Notes under the pieces: generated by a model
The model's input: the letters and a program-made list of their open reading frames with translations, nothing else
The model's database searches: none
What the model was told of the DNA's origin: nothing
Program-made: the position numbers and the translations under genes
From: Phocoena phocoena
Taxonomy: Eukaryota > Chordata > Mammalia > Artiodactyla > Phocoenidae
Reading direction: 5' to 3'
Assembly (NCBI RefSeq): GCF_963924675.1
Contig: NC_089238.1
Span: 45,960,879 to 46,024,878, forward strand
Length of the DNA stretch: 64,000 nt
In this document: positions 12,709-25,451 of the stretch, piece after piece
How the letters are laid out: each line of letters opens with the position of its first letter
How positions within the stretch are numbered: position 1 is the stretch's first letter

Positions 12709-14131
12709 AAAAATCTTTCAACAAACAAAAGCCCAGGACCAGATGGACTCACAGGTAAATTATATCAAACATTTAGAGAAGAGCTAACACCCATCCTTCT
12801 CAAACTCTTCCAAAAAACTGCAGAGGAAGGAACACCACCAAACTCATTCTATGAGGCCACCATCACCTTGATACCAAAACCAGACAAAGATATGACAAAA
12901 AGAGAAAATTACAGACCAGTATCACTGATGAATATAGATGCAAAAATTCTCAACAGAATACTACCAAAACAGAATCCAACAACACATGAAAAGGATCATA
13001 CACCATGATGAAGGGGGATTTATCCCAGGGATGTAAGGATTCTTCAATATACTCAAATGAATCAACATGATACACCATATTAAAAAATTGAAGAAGAAAA
13101 ACCATATGATCATCTCAGTAGATGCAGAAAAACCTTTTGACAAAATTCAACACTCATTTATGATAAAAACTCTCCAGAAAGTGGGCATACAGGGAACCTA
13201 CCTCAACATAATAAAGGCCATATATGACAAACCCACAGCAAACTTCACTCTCAATGGTGAAAAACTGAAAGCATTTCCTCTAAGATCAGGAACAAGACAA
13301 GGATGTCCACTCTCGCCACTATTATTCAACATAGTTTTGGAAGCCCTAGCCATGGCAATCAAGAAGAAAAAGAAATGAAAGGAATACAAATTAGAAAAGA
13401 AGAAGGAAAACTGTCACTGTTAGCAGATGACATACTATACACAGGGAATCCTAAAGATGCCACCAGAAAACTACTAGAGCTAACCAATGAATTTGGTTAA
13501 GTTGCAGGATACAAAATTAATGCACAGAAATCTCCTGCATTCCTATACACTAATGATGAAAAATCTGAAAGAGAAATTAAGGAAACACTCCCATTTACCA
13601 CTGCAACATAAAAAATAAAATACCTAGGAATAAACCTACCTACAGAGACAAAAGACCCGTATGCAGAAAACTATAAGACACTGATGAAACAAATTAAAGA
13701 TGATACAAACAGATGGAGAGATATATCATGTTCTTGGATTGGAAGAATCAATATTGTGAAAATGACTATACTACCCAAAGCAATCTACAGATTCAATGCA
13801 ATCCTTATGCAATCACCAATGGCATTTTGTCACGAACTAGAACCAAAAATCTTAAAATTTGTCTGGAGACACAAAAGACCCCAAACAGCCAAAGCATTCT
13901 TGAGGGAAAAAAACACAGCTGTAGGAATCAGGCTTCCTGACTTCAGACTATACTACAAAGCTACAATAATGAAGACAGTATGGTACTGGCATAAAAACAG
14001 AAATATAGATCAATGGAACAGGATAGAAAGCCCAGAGATAAACCCAACACCTGTGGTCAACTAATCTATGACAAAGGAGGCAAGGATATACAATGGAGAA
14101 AAGACAGTCTCTTCAATAAGTGGTGCTCGGG

Positions 14132-14320
14132 GGCTTCCCTGGTGGCGCAGTGGTTGAGAGTCCGCCTGCCAATGCAGGGGACACGGGTTTGTGTCCCAGT
14201 CCGGGAAGATCCCACATGCCGCGGAGCGGCTGGGCCCGTGAGCCATGGTCACTGAGCCTGCGCGTCCGGAGCCTGTGCTCCGCCACGGGAGAGGCCACAA
14301 CAGTGAGAGGCCCGCATACC

Positions 14321-14352
<32 letters not shown>
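14132..14352 (+). mobile_element. Cetacean SINE inside L1 B, near the ORF2 C terminus
   Basis: Short-type SINE with a ~33-base A tail. Target-site duplication aataagtggtgctcggg (14,115-14,131 and 14,353-14,369), perfect over 17 bp. It belongs to the same short family as the copy at 12,500. Confidence 0.95.
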
Positions 14353-14356
<4 letters not shown>

Positions 14357-15604
14357 AGTGGTGCTCGGGAAACTGGACAGCTACCTGTAAAAGAATGAAA
14401 TTAGAACACTCCCTAACACTATACACAAAAATAAACTCAAAATGGGTTAGAGACCTAAATTTAAGAGTGGACACTATAAAACTCTTAGAGGAAAACATAG
14501 GAAGAACACTCTGACATAAATCACAGCAAGATCTTTTTTGATCCACCTCCTAGAGTAATGGAAATTTTTTAAAAAACAAAAAAAACCCAAATGGGACCTA
14601 ATGAAACTTAAAAGCTTTTGCAAAGCAAAGGAAACTACAAACAAGACAAAAAGACAACCCTTAAAATGGGAGAAAATATTTGCAGATGAATCAACGGACA
14701 AAGGATTAATCTCCAAAATATATAAACAACTCACGCAGCTCAATATTAAAAAAACAAACAACCCAATCAAAAAATGGGCAGAAGACCTAAATAGACATTT
14801 CTCCAAAGACATCCAGATGGCCAAGAAGCACATGAAAAGCAGCTCACCATCACTAATTAGTAGAGAAATGCAAATCAAAACTACAATGAGGTATCACCTC
14901 ACACAGTTAGAATGGGCATCATCAGAAAATCTGCAAACAACAAATGCTGGAGAGGGTGTGCAGAAAACGGAACCCTCTTGCACTGTTAGTGGGAATGTAA
15001 ATTAATACAGCCACTATGGAGAACAGTACGGAGGTTCCTTAATAAACTAAAAATAGAACTACCATATGACCCAGCAATCCCAATACTGGGCATATACCCT
15101 GAGAAAACTGTAATTCAAAAAGAGTCATGCACCCCAATGTTCACTGCAGCAGTATTTACAAGAGCCAGGTCATGGAAGCAACCTAAATGTCTATTGACAA
15201 ATGAATGGATAAAGAAGATGTGGTACATATATACAATGGAATATTACTCAGCCATAAAAAGGAACGAAACTGGGTCATTTGTTGAGATGTGGATGAATCT
15301 AGAGACTGTCATACAGAGTGAAGTAAGTCAGAAAGAGAAAAATAAGTATATATTAATGCATATATTTGGAACCTAGAAAAATGGTACAGATGAACTGGTT
15401 TGCAGGGCAAAAATTGAGACACAGATATAGAGATCAAACGTATGGACACAAAGTGGGGAAAGTGGTGGGGGGAGGTGGTGGTGGTGTGATGAACTGGGAG
15501 GTTGGGATTGACATATATATACTAATATGTATAAAATGGATAACTAATAAAAACCTGCTGTATAATAAATTAAATAAAATTCAAAAAAAAAGAAAGATAA
15601 AATA

Positions 15605-16005
15605 AATTCCGAAACTACTTATAAAAATTAATCACATGAGTATACAAACTCATAAAACACTTCCATCAATTCACCAAATTTCTAACCATTCAGCAAATAG
15701 AGCTAAGGGTGGAACAAAAATAGAAAGGGAGACTGTTCCTGCTTTTCATGCAAAACATTTACTTATTTTTCACTGTTAAAGAAAATATGACTTGAGTACA
15801 GAATTACACAAATATTGCAGATACGTTGATTGCAGCCTAAATGTCTACCTTTTGCAAACTATTTAAGGGCCTCATAGAGTCTAAAGAATGTTACCAATAA
15901 TAATTATAGTCTTGCATCAAAAAATAAAACTCAACTTTACAGACAACACCAATGCACTTCATAAACCTTTTCCCTAAAAGTTAAGTTTTAAAAGTAGAAG
16001 ACTCT
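15605..16005. other. Unassigned AT-rich spacer
   Basis: About 400 bases of AT-rich sequence after L1 B. No gene, RNA or recognisable repeat seen. Confidence 0.5.
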
Positions 16006-16340
16006 GGTCTTCCCTGGTGGCACAGTGGCTAAGAATCTGCCTGCCAATGCAGGAGACACAGGTTCGAGCCCTGGTCTGGGAAGATCCCACATGCCGCGGA
16101 GCACCTAAGCCCGTCCGCTCCGCCACAACTACTGAGCCTGCGCTCTAGACACTTTGAGCCACAGCTACTGAAGCCCACGTGCCTAGAGCCCGTCCTCTGA
16201 AACAAGAGAAGCCACCGCAATAAGAAGCCCATGTACCGCAACAAAGAGTAGCCCCCACTCGCTGAAACTAGAGAAAGCCTGCACACAGCAACAAAGACCC
16301 AACTCAGCCAAAAATAAATAAATGAATAAATTTATAAAAG
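16006..16340 (+). mobile_element. CHR-1/Bov-tA-type long SINE
   Basis: tRNA-like head (cttccctggtggcacagtgg, B-box caggttcgagccc), then the long body with caacaagagaagcc-type sequence ('aacaagagaagccaccgcaa') and 'acaaagagtagcccccactc', ending in an (aaat)n tail. About 330 bp. It is the older parent type of the short SINEs. Confidence 0.92.
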
Positions 16341-17032
16341 AAACCAGGTAGTAGGAACATCAAAAGATTATTTTTTTTTTTAAGTACAAGAATCTAACTC
16401 ATTTTAAAGGTGTGAGTTTGGGTGTGGGTATGTGGGTGTGTAGTGGGAGGAAAATGTTAAGAGGAGAAAGTTCCTATGAATGGCTTTCCAAATTTTATTA
16501 TCAAACAGAATATTGTTTCAGGCAAAGCAGATAAACAGAGCATCTGAACCAACTCCATCACTGAAAACAAGTAAAAATGCAAGGTAATATACAAAAACAT
16601 CTTAAAAGCATCCCAGTTGATAAAAATAGTAAGAAATTATTAATATAAAATCTAAAGGAAACTGGGAAATCAGAGAAGGTAAGTGTAGTGCTAAACCTGC
16701 TTTTGCCCTAAGTATATTGGTCAACCATTCTGACCAAAGTTAAAATGTACAGATCTGGTTTGGAATGAAGGATAGAAAACAAACACAAACACCATCTAAG
16801 AGTCTAACAAGAGGCTCTCCTCCCATGAAGCTGGGAACTCAACGAGTTAGGCCCACAATGTAATGGTAACCCAGGAGTCTGGGCTTAAGGGACTGTAAGG
16901 AAATCTATCTTGGCGATGAACAAAACAGAAGAAAACATAAAACACAAGTTGTAAACATAACCTAGCAGTCAAATAAATATACACGCCAAATTCACATCAC
17001 CCAAATGGGTCCAAATAAATAAATAAATATAA
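16341..17032. other. Unassigned AT-rich spacer
   Basis: No coding frame or repeat family recognised in about 690 bases. It contains short T and A runs and a gt-rich patch near 16,410-16,440. Confidence 0.5.
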
Positions 17033-17084
17033 AGTTATATGTGACTGGAAGGGCGGAGTCAAAATGGCAGAGTGGGAGGATGCG

Positions 17085-17870
17085 GAGTTTGCATCTCCCC
17101 ACAACTAGGGCACCTATGGGACACTGATGGAGGTCCTCCACGCCTGAGGAGATGGGAGGAATCCCCAAGCTACCCAGTAGTACATGGGGGGACTGAGGGG
17201 GGAGGAGAAGTGGAGGCCAGACAGGACCCCTGAGGGGTGGCTGGGAGAGGGGAGGGGTTCCCACATCTGAAGGGACCCTTGGGGGCTTGGAGGATCAGAG
17301 GGCAGTGTAGCTAGCGTTTCCCCTGCCCAATCGGCCCCAGGAAGCCTGCTGGGCTCCCAGGCTGGGTCCTCCCCCTCCAATGCCCCTCCAGCTGCACTGG
17401 TCCTTGGGGCGTAGGAGGGAGGGGTGGGAAGAAGAGGAGAGGTTGAGGTAAAGGGGCCCTCTGGGATCAGAGGATCAGGGGAGGCACAGTGGGCATTTCC
17501 ACACACACACACACACACCCACACACGGCACACTCGGGTCCTGGAAAGCCTGCTGAGATCCCTTCCTTCGCCCTCCAGGGCCCCCTACAGCCCCATGGGT
17601 CATAGGGGCATGGGTGGGGAGGGGGGAAGAATAGAAAAGGTGAGGTGGAGGGGCCCTCCGGGATCGGAGGATCAGGGGAGACTAGTTTCCCCTGTCCACT
17701 CGGGCCCAGGGAGCCTGCTGGGGTCCCAGACCTGGTGCTCCACCCTCCTGGGCCACAGGCACTCCTGGGCCTCTCCTGGGTGGATTGCCTGCGTGAGGCA
17801 CTGAGCCTAAGCCCCGCCCCCACACCAGCCCCACCCCTGGGGCCTTTTGGGGATTCACTTGTATGAATCC
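17085..17870 (+). repeat. Tandem monomers in the L1 C 5' UTR
   Basis: A GC-rich block of about 190-200-bp imperfect repeats. The segment ending in agcctgctggg.tccc recurs near 17,340, 17,545 and 17,710, each followed by a purine-rich stretch and ggccctc.gggatc.gaggatcaggggag. An (AC)n run sits between monomers near 17,500-17,518. This resembles the promoter monomers of mouse L1 in arrangement; function here is inferred. Confidence 0.75.
17499..17519. repeat. (AC)n microsatellite
   Basis: About ten AC units inside the second 5' UTR monomer of L1 C, continuing as cccacacacgg. Simple dinucleotide repeat, likely length-variable. Confidence 0.9.
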
Positions 17871-18377
17871 CCAAATAATAATAGGGCTGCCTCCTACCTA
17901 AATCCCACCCCTGCCTAAGCCCCATCCCCCACAGCCAAGGCCTTTTCTGGCTTTTTCTTTTTTTTTTTTTGCTATTGTGATTCTATTTTACCTTTTGGTA
18001 AAAGGTTGTTTCATTTATATTTTTATTTTTTCTAACATATCTATTAGTTTTCTAATCTTAGTTTTTACTCTTTATTATTGTTCTGCTCTTTTTTCTTCCC
18101 CCCTACAGAGCTTGCAGGATCTTGGTTCAAGAGCTGGTGTTCAGGCCTACGCTCCTGTGGTGGGAACTCTGAGTCAGAACCACTGGACTAACAGAGAACC
18201 ACGGACCCCAAGAAATATTCATCAGAGTGAGGTCTCCTGGAGGTCCTCACCTTGGCACCAAGACGTGGCTCTACCTAACAGCCTACAAATTCCAGTGCTG
18301 GAAGGCTCAGGCCAAACAGCCAGTAAGACAGGAACACAATCCCACCCATCAAAAAGAAAATGAGATGACAAAAAAAT

Positions 18378-19255
18378 ATGTCACAGATGAAAAGGCAAGG
18401 TAAAAACCTCCAGGACCAAATAAATGAAGAGGAAATAGGCGAGCTACCTGAAAAAGAATTCAGAGTAATGACAGTAAAGATGATCCAGAATCTTGGAAAT
18501 AGAATTGCAGCATGGATTGAGAAAATACAAGGAGTGTTTAACAAAGATCTAGAAGAACTAAAGAACAAACAGACAGAGATGAACAACACAATAAATGAAA
18601 TGAAAAATACACTAGAAGGAATCAGTAACAGAATAACTGAGGCAGAAGAACAAGTAGTGAGCTGGAGGACAGAATGGTGGAAATAACTGCTGCATGACAG
18701 AATACAGAAAAAAGAATGAAAAGAAATGAGGACAGTCTCAGAGACCTCTGGGACAACATTAAAGACACCAACAGTTGAATTATAGGGGTCCCAGAAGAAG
18801 AAGATAAAGAGTCTGAGAAAATATTTAAAGAAATTAGTCAAAAACTTTCCTAACATGGGAAAGGAAATAGCCATCTAAGTCCAGTAAGTGCAGAGTCCCA
18901 TACAGGATAAACCCAAGGAGAAACACACCGAGACACATATTAATCAAACTAACAAAAATTCAATTCAAAGAAAAAATATTAAAAGCAGCAAGGGAAAAGC
19001 AACAAATAACATACAAGTGAATCCCCATAAGGTTATCAGCTGATTTTTCAGCAGAAACTCTGCAAGCCAGAAGGGAGTGTCAGGATATACTTAAAGTGAT
19101 GGAGAAAAACCTACAACCAAGATTACTCTACCCAGCAAGGATCTCATTCAGATTCAACTGAGAAATCAAAAGCTTTACAGACAAGCAAAAGCTAAGAGAA
19201 TTCAGCACCACCAAACCATATTTACAACAAATGCTAAAGGAACTTCTCTAGGTGG
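18378..19255 (+). pseudogene. L1 C ORF1 remnant
   Basis: Opens with MSQMKRQGKNLQDQ and runs 102 codons (to 18,686) through the N-terminal and coiled-coil segment (EKIQGVFNKDLEELKNKQTE), then frameshifts near 18,650 in EEQVVSWRTEWWK. The C-terminal domain continues out of frame to about 19,250 (SAETLQARRECQD region near 19,050). Confidence 0.87.
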
Positions 19256-19309
19256 GAAACACAAGAGAAGAAAAAGACCCACAAAAACAAACCCAAAACA
19301 ATTAAGAAA

Positions 19310-22300
19310 ATGGTGATAGGAACATACATATCAATAATAACCTTGAATGTAAATGGATTAAATGCCCCAACCAAAAGACACAGACTGGCTGAATGGATAC
19401 AAAAACAAGACCCATATATATGCTGTCTACAACAGATGCACTTCAGACCTAGGGACACATACAGACTGAAAGTGAGGGGATGGAAAAAGATATTCCACAC
19501 AAATGGAAATCAAAGGAAAGCTGGAGTAGTAATACTCGTATCAGATAAAATACACTTTAAAATAAAGACAGTTACAAGAGATAAGGAACGACACTACATA
19601 ATGATCACGGGATCAATCCAAGAAGAAGATATAACAATTATAAATATTTATGCACCCAACATAGGAGTACCACAACATATAAGGCAAATGCTAACAATCA
19701 TAAAAGGAGAAATCGACAGTAACACAATAATAGTACGGGACTTTAACACCCCACTTACACCAATGGACAGATCATCCAAACAGAAAATAAGGAAACACAA
19801 GCTTTAAATGACACAACAGACCGGACAGACTTAACTGATATTTATAGGACATCCACCCGAAAGTGGCAGAATACGCTTTCTTCTCAAGTGCACAGAGAAC
19901 ATTCTCCAGGATAGATCACATCCTTGGTCACAAATCAAGCCTCAGTAAATTTAAGAAAACTGAAATCATATCAAGCATCTTTTCTAACCACAATGCTATG
20001 AGATTAGAAATAAAGGGAAAAAAACCTGTAAAAAACACAAATACGTGGAGGCTAAACAGTGCACTACTAAGTAACCAAGAGATCACTGAAGAAACCAAAG
20101 AAGAAATAAACAAACAAAAAAATACACAGAAACAAATGACAATGAAAACACGATGACCCAAAACCTATGGTATGCAGAAAAAGCAGTTTTAAGAGGGAAG
20201 TTTATAGCAATTCATTCTCACCTCAAGAAATAAGAAAAATCTCAAACAATCTAAGCTTACACCTAAAGCAACTAGAAAAAGAAGAACAAAGAAAACCCCA
20301 AGTCAGTAGAAGGAAAGAACTCATAAAGATCAGAGCAGAAATAAATGAAAAAGAAATGAAAGAAACAATAGCAAAGATCAATAAAACTGAAAGCTGGTTC
20401 TTTGAAAAGATAAACAAAATTGATAAACCTTTAGCCAGACTCATCAAGAAAAAAAAGGAGAGGACATAAACCAATAAAATTAGAAATGAAAAAGGGGAAA
20501 TCACAACTGACACCACAGAAATACAAAGAACTGTAAGAGACCGCTACAAACAACTACATGCCAATAAAATGGACAACCTCAAAGATACTGACAAATTCTT
20601 GGAAAGGTACAATTTTCCAAGACTGAACCAGGAAAAATTAGAATATATAAAGAGACATATAGCAAGCAATGAAATTGAAACTGTAATTAAAAATCTTCCA
20701 ACAAAGTCCAGGCAGATGGCTTCACAGGCGAATTCTATCAAACATTAGAGAAGAGCTAACACCTATCCTTCTCAAACTCTTAGAAAACATTGCAGAGGGC
20801 GGAACACTCCCAAATTCGTTCTACGAGGCCACCATCACACTGATACCAAAACCACACAAAGGTATCACAAAAAAAGAAAATAACAGACCAATATCACTGA
20901 TGAACATACACGCAAAAATCCTCAACAAAATACTAGCAAACAGAATCCAACAACATATTAAAAGGATTATACACCACAGATCAAGTGGGATTTATCCCAG
21001 GAATGCAAGGATTCTTCAATATATGCAAATCAATCAATGTGATACACCACATTAACAAATTAAAGAATAAAAAACATATGACCTCAATAGATGCGGAAAA
21101 AGCTTTTGACAAAATTCAACCCCCATTTATGATAAAAACTCTCCAGAACATGGGCACATCGGGAACCTACCTCAACATAATGAAGGCCATAGATGACAAA
21201 CCCACAGCAAACTTCATTCTCAATGGTGAAAAACTGAAAGGAAATCTTAGAGGAAATCTCTAAGATCAGGAACAAGACAAGGATGTCCACTCTTGCCACT
21301 CTTATTCAACAGTTTTGGAAGTCCTAGCCATGGCAATTAGAGAAGAAAAAGAAATAAAAGGAATACAAATTGGAAAAGAAGAAGTAAAACTGTCACTGTT
21401 TGCTGATGGCATGATATTATACCTAGGAAATCCTAAAGATGCCACCAGAAAACGATGAGAACAAATCAATGAATTTGGTAAGGTTGCAGGGCGCAAAATT
21501 AACGCGCAGAAATCTCTTGCATTCCTATACGCTAAAAGAAATTAAGGAAACAATCCCATTTACCATTGTAACAAAAAGAATAAAATACCTAGGAATAAAC
21601 CTACCTAAGGATGCAAAAGACCTGTACTCAGAAACTATAAAACACTGAATAAAGAAATCAAAGGTGACACAAACAGATGGAGAAACAGACCATGTTCTTG
21701 GATTGGAAAAATCAATATTGTGAAAATGACTATACTACCCAAAGCAATCTACAAGGTCACTGCAATCCCTATCAAATTACCAATGGCATTCTTCACAGAA
21801 TTAGAACAAAAATTTTTAAAATTTGTATGGAAACAAAAAAGACCTGAATAGCCAAGGCAATCTTGAGAAAAAAAATGGAGCTGGAGGAATCAGGCGCCCA
21901 GACTTCAGTCTATACTACAAAGCTACAGTAATCAAGACAGTATGGTACTGGCACAAAAAGAAATATATGGAACTTCCCTGGTGGTGCAGTGGGTAAGAAT
22001 CCGCCTGCCAATGCAGGGGACACGGGTTTGATCCCTAGTCCAGGAAGATCCCCCATGCCGCAGAGCAACTAAGCCTATGCGCCACAGCTACTGAGCCTGC
22101 ACTCTAGAGACTGTGAACCAGTCTCTACTACTGAGCCTGTGCGCCACAACTACTGAAGCCCACGAACTCTCAGCCCGCGTGTCGCAACTACTAAGCCCAC
22201 ATGCTGCAACTACTGAAGCCCACATGCCTAAAACCTGTGCTCTGCAACAAGAGAAGCCACCACAATGAGAAGCCTGCACACCGCAATGAAGGGTAGCCCC

Positions 22301-23525
22301 GCTCGCCACAACTAGAGAAACCCACACACAGCAACAAAGACCCAACGCAGTCAAAAATAATAAATAAAATTATTTTTTTAAAAAACGGAAATATAGATCA
22401 ATGGTACAAGAGAAAGCCCAGAGATAAACCCATGCACCTATCGTCACCTCATTTATGGCAAAGGAGGCAAGAACATACAATGGAGAAAGGACAGTCTCTT
22501 CAATAGGTGTTTCTGGAAAAACTGGACAGCTACATGTAAAAGAATGAAATTAGAACACTCCCTAATACCACACACAGAAATAAACTCAAAATGGATTAAA
22601 GACCTAAATGTAAGACCAAACACTATAAAACTTAGAGGAAAACACAGGAAGAACACTCTTTGACATAAACTACAGCAAGATCTTTTTTGACCACCTCCTA
22701 GAGTAATGAAAATAAAAACAAACAAAGTAAACAAATGGGACCCAATAAAACTTAAAAGCTTCTGCACAGCAAAGGAAACCATAAAGAAGACGAAAAGACA
22801 ACCCTCAGAATGGGAGAAACTATTTGCAAACGAAGCTACAGACAACGAATTAATCTCCAAAATATACAAACAGTTCATGCAGCTCAATATCAAGAAAACA
22901 AACAACCCAATTAAAAAATGGGTGTAAGCCCTAAATAGACATTTCACCAAAGAAGAGATACAGATGGCCAAGAGGCACATGAAAAGATGCTCAACATCAC
23001 TATTAGAGAAATGCAAATCAAAACTGCAATAAGGTATCACCTCACACCAGTCAGAATGGCCATCATCAAAAAATCTACAAACAATAAATGCTGGAGAGGG
23101 TGTGGAGTAAAGGGAACCCTCCTGCAGTATTGGTGGGAATGTAAATTGATACAGCCACTATGGAGAACAGTATTGGAGGTTCCTTAAAAAACTAAAAATA
23201 GAACTACCATATGACCCAGCAATCCCACTGCTGGGCATATACCCTGAGAAAACCGTAATTCAAAGAGTCATGTACCAAAATGTTCATTGCAGCTCTATTT
23301 ACAATAGCCTGGAGATGGAAACAACCTAAGTGTCCATCATCAGATGAATGGATAAAGAAGATGTGGTACATACATACAATGGAATATTACTCAGCCATAA
23401 TAAAAAGGAACGAAATTGGGTCATTTGTAGAGATGTTGATGGACCTAGAGTCTGTCATACAGAGTGAAGTAAGCCAGAAAGTGAAAAACAAATATCATAT
23501 ATTAACGCATGTATGTGGAACCTAG
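19310..23525 (+). pseudogene. L1 C ORF2 remnant with lost catalytic residues
   Basis: Begins MVIGTYISIITLNVNGLNAP and stays open for 165 codons, giving nearly the whole endonuclease N-terminal two thirds. The conserved QETH motif reads QQMH near 19,431-19,442, so the metal-binding Glu is gone; GDFN reads RDFN near 19,737. [15 protein letters not shown] near 21,085-21,118 is intact, but FADD reads FADG near 21,400, which removes a catalytic Asp. A SINE at 21,968 and frameshifts break the rest. Confidence 0.9.
21968..22382 (+). mobile_element. Long CHR-1-type SINE inside L1 C
   Basis: Head ggaacttccctggtggtgca. The body has an internally repeated 'ctactgagcctgtgcgccac / ctactgaagcccac' region, and the ending is agcaacaaagacccaacgca plus A/T-rich tail. 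About 415 bp, longer than the usual ~330 because of repeated units near 22,110-22,225. Likely target duplication around aaaa.gaaatata (21,955-21,967 and about 22,382-22,394). Confidence 0.9.
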
Positions 23526-23895
23526 AAAAATGGTACAGATGAACCTATTTGCAGGGCAGGAATAGAGAGGTAGACGTAGACATAGAGAACGGACATGTGG
23601 AAACGGGGTGGGAAGGGGATGGTCGGTTGAATTGGGAGATTAGGATGGGCATATATACACTACCATGCGTAAAATAGATAGCTAGTGGGAACAAGCTATA
23701 AAGCACAGGAAGCGCAGCCCGGTGCTCTCTGATGACCAAGTTGGGTGGGATGGGGTGGGAAGAGGGAGGTCAAAGAGGGAGGGAATATAGGTATACATAT
23801 AGCTGATTCACTGCATTGTACAGCAGAAACTAACACAACATTGTAAAGCAATTATACTCCAATAAAAAAAAAATTTTTTTTAGTTGTATGCGACT

Positions 23896-24180
23896 AGTCA
23901 CACTGAAAAAAGCCAGATTGCAATGAACACAAATGTTATCTGGTGGAAGAAACTGCATTATGGAAGAAACTAGCAAAAACAAACCTACGAGTTCATTTTT
24001 TGGAATTATCAAACACAGATCATATAGTAACCATGTTTAATATGTTTAAAATAATTTTTAAAGTGTAAAAATAAATCCACAGAACAGAAAATTTAAACTC
24101 ATGATGTAAAATGTTCACAAGACATTTATATGAAGTAAATATACAGTAGCTGAAAAAAATTTTTTTCTTGGTTTCTTGGT
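23896..24180. other. Unassigned spacer
   Basis: About 285 bases between L1 C and a minus-strand SINE. No recognisable feature. Confidence 0.5.
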
Positions 24181-24189
24181 ACTACAGGT

Positions 24190-24406
24190 TTTTGTTTTTT
24201 TGTTTTTTTTTTTTGCGGTATGCGGGCCTCTCACTGCTGTGGCCTCTCTCGTTGCGGAGCACAGGCTCCGGACGCGCAGGCTCAGCGGCCATGGCTCACG
24301 GGCCCAGCCGCTCCGCGGCATGTGGGATCCTCCCGGACCGGGGCATAAACTCGTGTTTCCCGCATCAGCAGGCGGACTCTCAACCACTGTGCGACCAGGG
24401 AAGCCC
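24190..24406 (-). mobile_element. Cetacean SINE, minus strand
   Basis: T-rich start (tttttgtttttttgtttttt), then the reverse complement of the short-type body, ending ccagggaagccc. Target-site duplication actacaggt at 24,181-24,189 and 24,407-24,415. Confidence 0.94.
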
Positions 24407-24415
24407 ACTACAGGT

Positions 24416-25451
24416 CTTTTTTAAATTGAAGTATAGTCGATATACACAGCAAAGTGATTCAGTTATATATATATATATTCTATATATATATATATATTCT
24501 TTACATATATATACTTTATATATATATATTCTTTTTCAGATTCTTTTCCATTATAGGTTGTTATAAGACATTGAATATAGTTCCCTTACTCTACAGTAGG
24601 TCCTTGTTTATCTGTTTTATATATCAGCATGTATCTGTTAATCCCGAACTCCTAATTTATCCCTCTTCCCGCTTTCCCACTTGATAACCATAAGTTTGTT
24701 TTCTGTCTGTGAGTCTGTTTCTCTTTTGTAAATAAGCTCATTTGTATCACTTTTTAAGATTCCACATATAAGTGATATCATATGCTATTTGTCTCTGACT
24801 CACTTCACGCTAGTGTGATATCTTTACATCCATCCATGTTGCTGTAAATGGCATTATTTCGTGTTTTTATGGCTGAGTAATATTCCATTGTACATATATA
24901 CCACATCTTCCTTATCCATTCATCTGTTGATGGATACTTAGGTTGCTTCCATGTATTGGCTATTGTAAATAGTACTGCAATGAATACTGCGGTGCATGTA
25001 TCTTTTCTAAGTATGGTTTTCTCCGGATATAAGTCCCAGGAGTGGGATTGCTGGATCATATGGTAGCTCTATTTTTAGTTTTTCAAGGAACTTCCATACT
25101 GTTCTCCATAGTGGCTTCACCAATTTACATTCCCACCAACAGTGCAGGAGGGTTCCCTTTTCCCTACACCCTCTCCAGCATTCATTCTTTGTAGATTTTT
25201 TGATGGCCATTCTGGCAGGTGTGAGGTGATAGACTCCTCACTGTAGTTCTGATTTGCATTTTCTAATAATTAGCAATGTTGCGCATTTTTCATATGCCTG
25301 TTGGCCATCTGTATGTATTCTTTGGAGAAATGTCTGTTTAGGTCTTCTGCCCATTTTTCGATTGGGTTGTTTGTCTTTTTGTTATTGAGCTGTATGAGCT
25401 GTTTGTATATTTTGGAAATTAAGCCCTTGTCAGTTGCTTCGTTTGCAAATA
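24416..25451 (-). mobile_element. L1 3' fragment, minus strand
   Basis: In minus orientation it reads the end of ORF2 (for example YSAIKTRN and [17 protein letters not shown]) followed by the 3' UTR, so the element is 5'-truncated. It contains an AT-rich microsatellite at 24,464-24,535. Frameshifts are frequent and the 3' UTR matches an older L1 type than A, B and D. Confidence 0.92.
24462..24533. repeat. (AT)n-rich microsatellite
   Basis: Alternating AT runs interrupted by 'attct' and 'attctttac' in the L1 3' UTR region, probably expanded from a short tatata motif present in the L1. Confidence 0.85.

Larger units (their letters stand above)
11128..15375 (+). pseudogene. L1 B ORF2 remnant
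   Basis: The endonuclease N terminus is well preserved, with the metal-binding Glu in CCLQETHFRPRD (about 11,229-11,264), but stops after SDKMDLK near 11,371. RT blocks are [14 protein letters not shown] near 13,285-13,330 and LADD instead of FADD near 13,420, so both catalytic aspartates remain. The C-terminal [14 protein letters not shown] block is near 13,980-14,020. SINEs at 12,501 and 14,131 and several frameshifts inactivate it. Confidence 0.9.
9247..15589 (+). mobile_element. Full-length L1 element B
   Basis: Bounded by a perfect 15-bp duplication aagaaagataaaata (9,232-9,246 and 15,590-15,604). It starts near the typical L1 5' end (caagatggcagagtagaagg at 9,260-9,280). Order: 5' UTR to 10,160, ORF1 remnant, ORF2 remnant, G-rich 3' UTR (15,440-15,490) and an A-rich tail. 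Two SINEs are nested within it (12,501 and 14,131), so the L1 itself is about 5.9 kb. The perfect duplication suggests a moderately recent insertion even though both ORFs are broken. Confidence 0.96.
17047..23881 (+). mobile_element. Full-length L1 element C, monomeric 5' UTR type
   Basis: Flanked by agttatatgtgact (17,033-17,046) and agttgtatgcgact (23,882-23,895), matching at 12 of 14 positions, which implies an older insertion than L1 B. The 5' UTR differs from A, B and D: it starts ggcggagtcaaaatggcaga and contains GC-rich tandem monomers to about 17,850. ORF1 starts at 18,378 and ORF2 at 19,310. The 3' UTR also differs, ending acaacattgtaaagcaatta plus poly-A. A ~415-bp SINE is nested at 21,968. 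Confidence 0.95.

Noticed and set aside
17114..17925. Long frames of 126-152 codons on both strands near 17.1-17.9 kb
   Set aside because: They are the GC-rich monomers of the L1 C 5' UTR, which are open in several frames by composition.
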